Shown piece by piece: positions 59,282 to 64,000 of a DNA stretch of 64,000 nt. Each line of letters opens with the position of its first letter. The first letter of the stretch is position 1. The notes under the pieces are model-generated. The model had not been told where the DNA came from and ran no database searches. It saw only the letters and a program-made list of their open reading frames with translations. The stretch is from Kitasatospora viridis (GTDB taxonomy: Bacteria; Actinomycetota; Actinomycetes; Streptomycetales; Streptomycetaceae). The translations under genes were made by a program, and so were the position numbers. The stretch is taken from the NCBI RefSeq assembly GCF_007829815.1, contig NZ_VIWT01000001.1:3185501-3249500 (forward strand), read 5' to 3'.

Positions 59282-61414
59282 TCAGAACAACTCGGAGGCA
59301 GGCTCCGGGGTCCGGCAACGGTCCAGCGGCAGGTCGGCGCGCAGCAGGTACCAGCCGTCCTCCGGCCCGGCGGTCAGGGTGCCGCCGAGCTGGGCGAGCC
59401 GCAGCGAGAGCCCGCCGATCCCGGAGCCGGGCGGGCGCACACCCTGCGGCACCCCGTCGTTCTCCACCTCCAGCCGCGCGCTCGCCCCGCGCACCGAGGT
59501 GGCGATCCGGGTGTGACGGGCCGCGCTGTGCCGCAGGATGTTGGTGACCGCCTCCCGCAGCACCACGCCCAGCACCGCCTGGGCCGCCGCCGGCAGCGGC
59601 TCGTCCTCGACCTCCACGGTGATCTCGCCGGCCTCCAACACCACGGTGGCCCAGGCGAGTTCGGTGTCGAAGCTGAGCTTGGGGCCGTCCCCGGCCAGCG
59701 CCCCCAGCTCGGCCGCCCCGCGCTCGGCCAGGGCCGCGATGTCGCGCAGTTCGGCGCCGCAGCGCCCGGGGTCGGCGCCGGCCAGCCGGGTGGCGAGCTC
59801 GGCCTTCAGCAGGATCGCGGCCAGCCCGTGGCCGAGCAGGTCGTGCAGGTCGCGGGCGGCCCGCAGGCGCTCGGCCAGCACCGCGGCCCGGGCCATCCCG
59901 GCCGCCGCCCGCTGGAGTTCGCGGACCAGCCGGATCAGCCGCAGCACCCCGTAGACCACCACGCAGGTGATCAACGCGTTGACGGCGGTGAGCAGCACCG
60001 CGCCCGGGCCGCCGCCGGTGACCACCCCGGCCGCCAGCGATACGCCGACCGCGACGGTCCAACCGGCCCGCAGCGGCAGCGCGATCAGCGCCGAGCCGGC
60101 CAGGATGCCGACCGCGCCGATCCAGTTGCGCCCGAACCAGGGCAGCGGCGTCAGCGCCAGGACCGCCGAGACCAGCAACGCGAGCCGGCCGTAGCGGGTG
60201 GCGTCCTGGATCGAGAACCGGACCTGGAGGGCGCACAGCACCAGCACGGCCGGCAGGCCGAGGCCGAGCAGCCCGGGCGGCAGGTAGAGCAGCGCCTTCG
60301 CGCAGAAGGCGCCCAGCAGGAACACGTAGAGGCCGAGCGCGGTGCGCAGTTCGGGCGGGTCGGCCACGGTCTCGACGGCCGGGGTGGCCGCGACCGCCGC
60401 CTCGACGGCGAACCGCCCGTCCGGCTCCAGCCCCGCCGTCAGCCGCCCGCCGACCGCGCGGACCCGGGCAGCGAGCCCGTCCAGCAGGTCGGCGCCGAGC
60501 GCGGCGGTCGGCACGCCGTCGCTGACCACCCGCAGTTCCACCTGGTCGGCCCGCTCGGCGGTGGTGATCTCGCACCGCCGGGCGTCCCCGACCCGGACCA
60601 CCGAGGTGACCGCCTCGCGCAGCACCGTCGCCAGCACCGTGCCGGCCGGGCCGAGCGGTTCGCGGTGCCCGATCCGCAGCTCGGCGGCGATCCCGGCCGA
60701 GGCCAGCAGTGCCTCGGCGCTGGCCGCCTCGGGCGCGAGCGAGAGGCTGCGCAGCTCGGCGGCGGTGGCCCGGGTGCGGGTCAGCGTGCGGCGGGCCACC
60801 TCGGTCAACGCGCCCAGCACGGACGGGTCCGCGCCGCGGGCCAGCCGCTCGACCTCGGTCAGCCCGGCGGCCAGCTCGCCCTGCAGGCCGGCCGCGATCC
60901 GCAGCCGCTCGTCGGTCACCGCGTTGGCGGCCAGTGTGAGCCGGGCGCCGTGCACCCGGTTGGCCAGCAGCGCGAGGGTGGTGACGGCGAACAGCATCAC
61001 GCCGCCGAGCGCGACGGTGAGGGTCATGTCCACGGTGTCGCGCACGCTGCCCGAGCGGACCGCCTCGATGGCCGGGGCGGCGGTGAACAGCGCGGCCAGC
61101 AGCCACCAGCGACGGCCGAGCAGCAGCGAGGCGGCGGGCAGGCAGAGCAGCCCGATCGACACCCCGAGCAGTCCGACCGCGACCCCGGCGAGCGCCAACT
61201 CGGCGACCAGCCAGGCCGACCGGGTCGGCCGCGGGCCCGGCCGCAGCCGCAGCGCCACCAGCCCGAGGCAGGCGGCCACCGCCGCCGCCCCCTCGACGGG
61301 GTGACCCGGTATCCGCCCCAGCCCCTTCACTACGTGCGCGGCGGCCAGCGCTCCGGCGACCGCGACCACCACCGCCCGCGACAGCCGGGTCGGGACCTGC
61401 GTGCTCTCCCCCAT
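59282..61414 (-). CDS. Double-module DesK-like sensor histidine kinase with an inactive first kinase half
   Basis: A 710-residue protein with two successive membrane-plus-kinase modules. Module 1 (about residues 15-340) has six helices, then RLRIAAGLQGELAAGL where the phospho-His should be, and an ATPase remnant LREAVTSVVRVGD with Ser and Val replacing the conserved Asn and His. Module 2 has further helices, RAARDLHDLLGHGLAAILLK with the phospho-His, and LREAVTNILRHSAARHT plus GSGIGGLSLRLAQLGG. Only the second half looks catalytic. The start ATG is at 61414; a longer start at 61453 is possible. Confidence 0.87.
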   Translation of the reverse strand: MGESTQVPTRLSRAVVVAVAGALAAAHVVKGLGRIPGHPVEGAAAVAACLGLVALRLRPGPRPTRSAWLVAELALAGVAVGLLGVSIGLLCLPAASLLLGRRWWLLAALFTAAPAIEAVRSGSVRDTVDMTLTVALGGVMLFAVTTLALLANRVHGARLTLAANAVTDERLRIAAGLQGELAAGLTEVERLARGADPSVLGALTEVARRTLTRTRATAAELRSLSLAPEAASAEALLASAGIAAELRIGHREPLGPAGTVLATVLREAVTSVVRVGDARRCEITTAERADQVELRVVSDGVPTAALGADLLDGLAARVRAVGGRLTAGLEPDGRFAVEAAVAATPAVETVADPPELRTALGLYVFLLGAFCAKALLYLPPGLLGLGLPAVLVLCALQVRFSIQDATRYGRLALLVSAVLALTPLPWFGRNWIGAVGILAGSALIALPLRAGWTVAVGVSLAAGVVTGGGPGAVLLTAVNALITCVVVYGVLRLIRLVRELQRAAAGMARAAVLAERLRAARDLHDLLGHGLAAILLKAELATRLAGADPGRCGAELRDIAALAERGAAELGALAGDGPKLSFDTELAWATVVLEAGEITVEVEDEPLPAAAQAVLGVVLREAVTNILRHSAARHTRIATSVRGASARLEVENDGVPQGVRPPGSGIGGLSLRLAQLGGTLTAGPEDGWYLLRADLPLDRCRTPEPASELF

Positions 61415-61489
61415 CCGGGCATGGTACGCGGGGCCGCGGCGGGACTTGATCACCAGTCAGCGGTCGACCGGGCCACCCCGGCCCGGTGC

Positions 61490-61972
61490 TCAGCCCTGGG
61501 CGCGACGGTCCTTCAGCCGACCCAGCGAGTCCACGTACTTGAGCATCAGCCGGGCGAACTCCAGCCGGTCGTCCTCGGCCCAGTCGGTGGTGATGTAGTC
61601 GAAGGCCTCGCGCTGGTGGCGCCGGAAGCGCGCCATCAGCTCGGCGCCCTCGGGGCTGAGCACCAGCACGGTCCGGCGGCCGTCCTGCTGGGAGGCGGCG
61701 CGGGTCAGGTACCCGGCCTTGATGTTGTCGCCGACCATCCGGCTGGCCACCGAGGGGTCGACGCCGAGCAGCTCGGCCACGGCGCCGACGGTGATCTCCT
61801 TCTCGGAGTCCCGGGTGTGCTCCTGGACGATGTTCAGGACCAGGGTGCGGCTCAGGTCCTTGGCCGAGACGGGGTTCGCCACCTCCAGCAACGAGGTGCG
61901 GCGCAGTTTGCCGAAGGCCGGGCCCACGGCGTCCAGCAGTTCCTCGGCCGTCTGCGGCTCGTGCTTCGTCAT
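61490..61972 (-). CDS. MarR-family regulator 2
   Basis: A 160-residue regulator with the MarR winged helix ITVGAVAELLGVDPSVASRMVGDNIKAGYLTRAASQQDGRRTVLVLSPEG and flanking helices for dimerisation (LMARFRRHQREAFDYITTDWAEDDRLEFARLMLKYVDSL). It is divergent from an NmrA-like gene with a 22-bp perfect dyad between them, so it probably represses that gene and itself. The start ATG at 61972 has only a weak GGGGGC upstream. The ligand is unknown. Confidence 0.9.
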   Translation of the reverse strand: MTKHEPQTAEELLDAVGPAFGKLRRTSLLEVANPVSAKDLSRTLVLNIVQEHTRDSEKEITVGAVAELLGVDPSVASRMVGDNIKAGYLTRAASQQDGRRTVLVLSPEGAELMARFRRHQREAFDYITTDWAEDDRLEFARLMLKYVDSLGRLKDRRAQG

Positions 61973-62002
61973 GCCCCCAGCATAGTGTGTTGACGCGAAT
62001 TT

Positions 62003-62024
62003 ATATGCATGTCAGCATGCATAT
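62003..62024. promoter_or_regulatory. MarR operator candidate in an AT-rich divergent gap
   Basis: ATATGCATG (62003-62011) and CATGCATAT (62016-62024) form perfect arms around TCAG. A TTGACG hexamer lies at 61990-61995. The region is far more AT-rich than the genes on each side, as expected for the shared promoter of the MarR and NmrA-like genes. Confidence 0.7.
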
Positions 62025-62063
62025 GTCTTAGAGCATTGATTATCCAAACATCGGGGGACACCC

Positions 62064-62921
62064 ATGACCGTTCTCATCACCGGCGCCCGCGGCCAGGTCG
62101 GCCGGGCCGTCCTGCGCCGGCTGCACGCCGTCGGCCTGCCCGTCCGCGCCGCCAGCGCCCACCCGGCCGACCTGACCGTGCCGGCCGGCGTCGAGACCGT
62201 CGAGCTCGCGCTCGACCGGCCGCAGACCCTGCCGGCCGCGCTCGACGGCGTGCGCCAGGTGTTCCTCTACCCGCAGCCCGAGGGCATCGAGGCCTTCACC
62301 GGGGCGGCACGGGCCGCCGGCGTCGAGCACGTCGTCCTGCTCTCCTCCGCCTCGGTGCTCGGCCCCGACGCCGAGACCGACCCGCTCGCCTCGCACAGCC
62401 TCCTGGTCGAGCGCGCCCTGCTCGCCGCCGGCCTGCCGAGCACCCTCCTGCGCCCCGACGCCTTCGCCAGCAACGCCCTCGGCTGGTGCCACGCCACGGT
62501 GCACCACCAGCCGATCCAACTCGCCTACCCGGACGCGCACATCGCGCCCATCCACCCCGAGGACATCGCCGACGTCGCCGTCGAGGCCCTCACCGGCACC
62601 ACCCTGCGCGGGCGCGCACTCGCCCTCACCGGCGGCCAGTCCCTCACCTTCCGCGAGCAGATCGCCGTCCTCGCCGAGGTGCTCGGCCGCGAGATCCCGG
62701 TCGAGACGATCACCCGCGCGCAGGCCGAGCAGCAGCTGGGCCGGTTCATGCCCGCCGCGGCGGCCGGCTCCCTGCTCGCCCTGTGGGAGGCCGCCACCGC
62801 CGGCCCCGCCCCCATCGCCGACACCACCCGCACCCTGCTCGCCCGCCCGGAGCGCACCTTCCGGCAGTGGGCGACCGAGAACGCCACCGCCTTCGACGCG
62901 CACCGAGGAGCGTCCCGATGA
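62064..62921 (+). CDS. NmrA-like NAD(P)-binding atypical short-chain dehydrogenase
   Basis: A 285-residue Rossmann protein: MTVLITGARGQVGRAVLRRL at the start, HVVLLSSASVLG in the middle, LLRPDAFASNALGW and IAPIHPEDIADVAVEAL, which is the common signature of NmrA/SDR5 proteins that bind NAD(P)H and act as reductases or redox sensors. It is controlled by the divergent MarR regulator through the 62003-62024 dyad. The start ATG at 62064 is preceded by GGGGGA. The substrate is unknown. Confidence 0.88.
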   Translation: MTVLITGARGQVGRAVLRRLHAVGLPVRAASAHPADLTVPAGVETVELALDRPQTLPAALDGVRQVFLYPQPEGIEAFTGAARAAGVEHVVLLSSASVLGPDAETDPLASHSLLVERALLAAGLPSTLLRPDAFASNALGWCHATVHHQPIQLAYPDAHIAPIHPEDIADVAVEALTGTTLRGRALALTGGQSLTFREQIAVLAEVLGREIPVETITRAQAEQQLGRFMPAAAAGSLLALWEAATAGPAPIADTTRTLLARPERTFRQWATENATAFDAHRGASR

Positions 62922-62946
62922 CACCGATCGGGTCCTCAACGTGGTC

Positions 62947-62982
62947 CGCGGCAACCCCGGCGCCCGCGGCAACCCCGGCGCC
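62947..62982. repeat. 18-bp tandem duplication after the NmrA gene
   Basis: CGCGGCAACCCCGGCGCC is repeated exactly in direct tandem. It lies in a 167-base gap in which one frame (GTG 62941 to TGA 63051) reads VVRGNPGARGNPGATDADARTAV-like sequence, weakly recalling the tail of an acyl-CoA carboxylase epsilon-type small protein, but without a proper start. It is treated as a remnant or chance frame. Confidence 0.5.
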
Positions 62983-63088
62983 ACCGACGCCGACGCCCGC
63001 ACCGCCGTCACCGTCCTCGAACGCATGACCCGCAACCTCGAACCCCGCTGACCGGCCGTCACCCGAGCGGGCGCCCGACCCGCCTGCG

Positions 63089-64000
63089 TTACGCGCCGCC
63101 CGAGCGCAGTGTCAGCAGGGTGATCTCGCTCGGCGCGAAGACCCGGAAGGGCGGCCCCCAGAAACCGGTACCCCGGCTGGTGTAGAGCTGGGTCCGCTCC
63201 CCGTGCCGGCTCAGGCCGTGCACCACCGGCTGGTCGATCCGGACCAGGAAGTTGAACGGCCAGATCTGGCCGCCGTGGGTGTGCCCCGAGATCTGCAGGT
63301 CGATGCCGGCGGCCGCCGCCTGCGGAACGTACTTGGGCTGGTGGGCGACGAGCAGCACCGGCCGGTCCGGGTCCGCCCCCGCCAGCGCGCCGAGCAGGTC
63401 CGTGCGGTGCCCGGCCAGACCGGAGGACTCCGCGGTCACGTCGTCCACACCCGCCAGCACCAGGGCGTCCCCGCCGCGCTCCACCACGACGTGGCGGTTG
63501 TGCAGCGGCTCCCAGCCCAGGTCCGCCATGCGGTCCAACCAGCCCTGCGCCTCCCCGCCGTACTCGTGGTTCCCCGTGACGTACACCTTGGCCAGCCGCG
63601 ACCGGATCGTCCCGAGCGGCGCGGACTGCTCCCGGCGCTGGGCCGGGGTGCCGTCGGCGATGTCCCCGGCGTGCACCACCACGTCCGCGTCCAGCGCGTT
63701 CACCGCCTCGGCGACCCGCGCCGACCAGCCCGCCCGGTCGATCGGCCCGTAGTGGGTGTCGGCCAGCACCACGACCCGGGTCCCGTCCAACCCACCGCCG
63801 AGCCGGGGCAGGTGGACGTCCAACCGCCGCACCCGGGGCACCCGCATCGCCTCGTAGTGCCCCCACCCCAGCAGCCCGGCGGCCACCGCGGCCACGGCCA
63901 CCGCCACCACCCTGGCCCGATCGGCACCGCCGACCCCGAACCCGCCGAGCACCAGGTCCACCGCGCCGCCCAACACCGACCAGGTGAACAGCACCCACAT
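63089..64000 (-). CDS. Membrane-associated calcineurin-like metallophosphoesterase (5' end outside window)
   Basis: At least 303 residues, open to the window edge, so the true start may lie beyond 64000. Two hydrophobic stretches at the front are followed by the phosphoesterase motifs in order: VLADTHYGP (DxH), VVHAGDIADG (GDxxD-type), VTGNHEYGG (GNHE), LLVAHQPK and ISGHTHGGQIWP (GHTH). This is the YkuE/YaeI group of two-metal phosphodiesterases, which act on lipid or nucleotide phosphates at the membrane. It converges with the NmrA-like gene. Confidence 0.9.
   Translation of the reverse strand: MWVLFTWSVLGGAVDLVLGGFGVGGADRARVVAVAVAAVAAGLLGWGHYEAMRVPRVRRLDVHLPRLGGGLDGTRVVVLADTHYGPIDRAGWSARVAEAVNALDADVVVHAGDIADGTPAQRREQSAPLGTIRSRLAKVYVTGNHEYGGEAQGWLDRMADLGWEPLHNRHVVVERGGDALVLAGVDDVTAESSGLAGHRTDLLGALAGADPDRPVLLVAHQPKYVPQAAAAGIDLQISGHTHGGQIWPFNFLVRIDQPVVHGLSRHGERTQLYTSRGTGFWGPPFRVFAPSEITLLTLRSGGA

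Overview
The window is very GC-rich (clearly above 70 percent by eye) and densely packed with genes. Many start codons are GTG, and only three in-frame TTA leucine codons could be found in all called genes. Together with the gene families present (TadA plus its associated protein, SCO6745-like protein, HisKA_3 two-component pairs, MocR regulators, leaderless starts), this points to a Streptomycetaceae chromosome, Streptomyces or Kitasatospora type. There is no rRNA, no CRISPR array, no transposase and no phage gene. One tRNA gene, tRNA-Ser(CGA), lies at 13001-13086.

Region 1-12,300 looks like specialised metabolism. A leftward operon encodes an Ldh2-type dehydrogenase (cut by the window edge), an M20 amidohydrolase, a sugar-isomerase-like TIM barrel and a Gfo/Idh dehydrogenase. 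Divergent from it are two translationally coupled DegT aminotransferases. Rightward beyond them are a secreted allene-oxide-cyclase-like barrel protein, a methyltransferase, a UbiA prenyltransferase, an adenylate-forming ligase and an FAD oxidoreductase. No polyketide synthase or peptide synthetase is visible, so the product cannot be named. The Gfo/Idh gene carries a TTA codon.

Region 12,250-21,660 is mostly housekeeping: a gamma-glutamylcyclotransferase-like protein, tRNA-Ser, tadA and its partner, upp, a LytR_C membrane protein, a small conserved protein, a glycosidase-like TIM barrel, a secreted GH92 mannosidase with a ricin lectin tail, and an HhH-GPD repair glycosylase.

Region 21,830-27,031 is the most interesting part. 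It is a tight four-gene operon: XRE regulator, TIR-domain protein, P-loop NTPase with a TTA codon, and two-helix membrane protein. The last three genes overlap by 4 bases at each junction. The TIR tail and the NTPase head share a short Gly/Asn-rich motif (GPVNxGSGDQ), as expected for an effector and sensor pair that assemble through matching signalling motifs. This is a candidate abortive-infection defence system.

Region 27,063-54,000 holds metabolism, transport and regulation: a shortened enoyl-CoA hydratase, a MocR regulator that has lost its PLP lysine, an APC permease, a PEP mutase-like enzyme, an FAD monooxygenase, a DMT transporter, an FtsX/ABC pair divergent from a two-component system, a CPBP protease divergent from a second two-component system, and several regulator/target pairs (MarR/DMT, MocR/AhpD, WYL/DinB).

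Region 53,500-64,000 contains a TetR/FMN-reductase pair, a second FtsX/ABC pair next to a response regulator and an unusual double-length histidine kinase, a MarR/NmrA pair, and a metallophosphoesterase truncated by the window end. Several divergent intergenic regions contain perfect inverted repeats that are good operator candidates, and short tandem repeats occur both between and inside genes.
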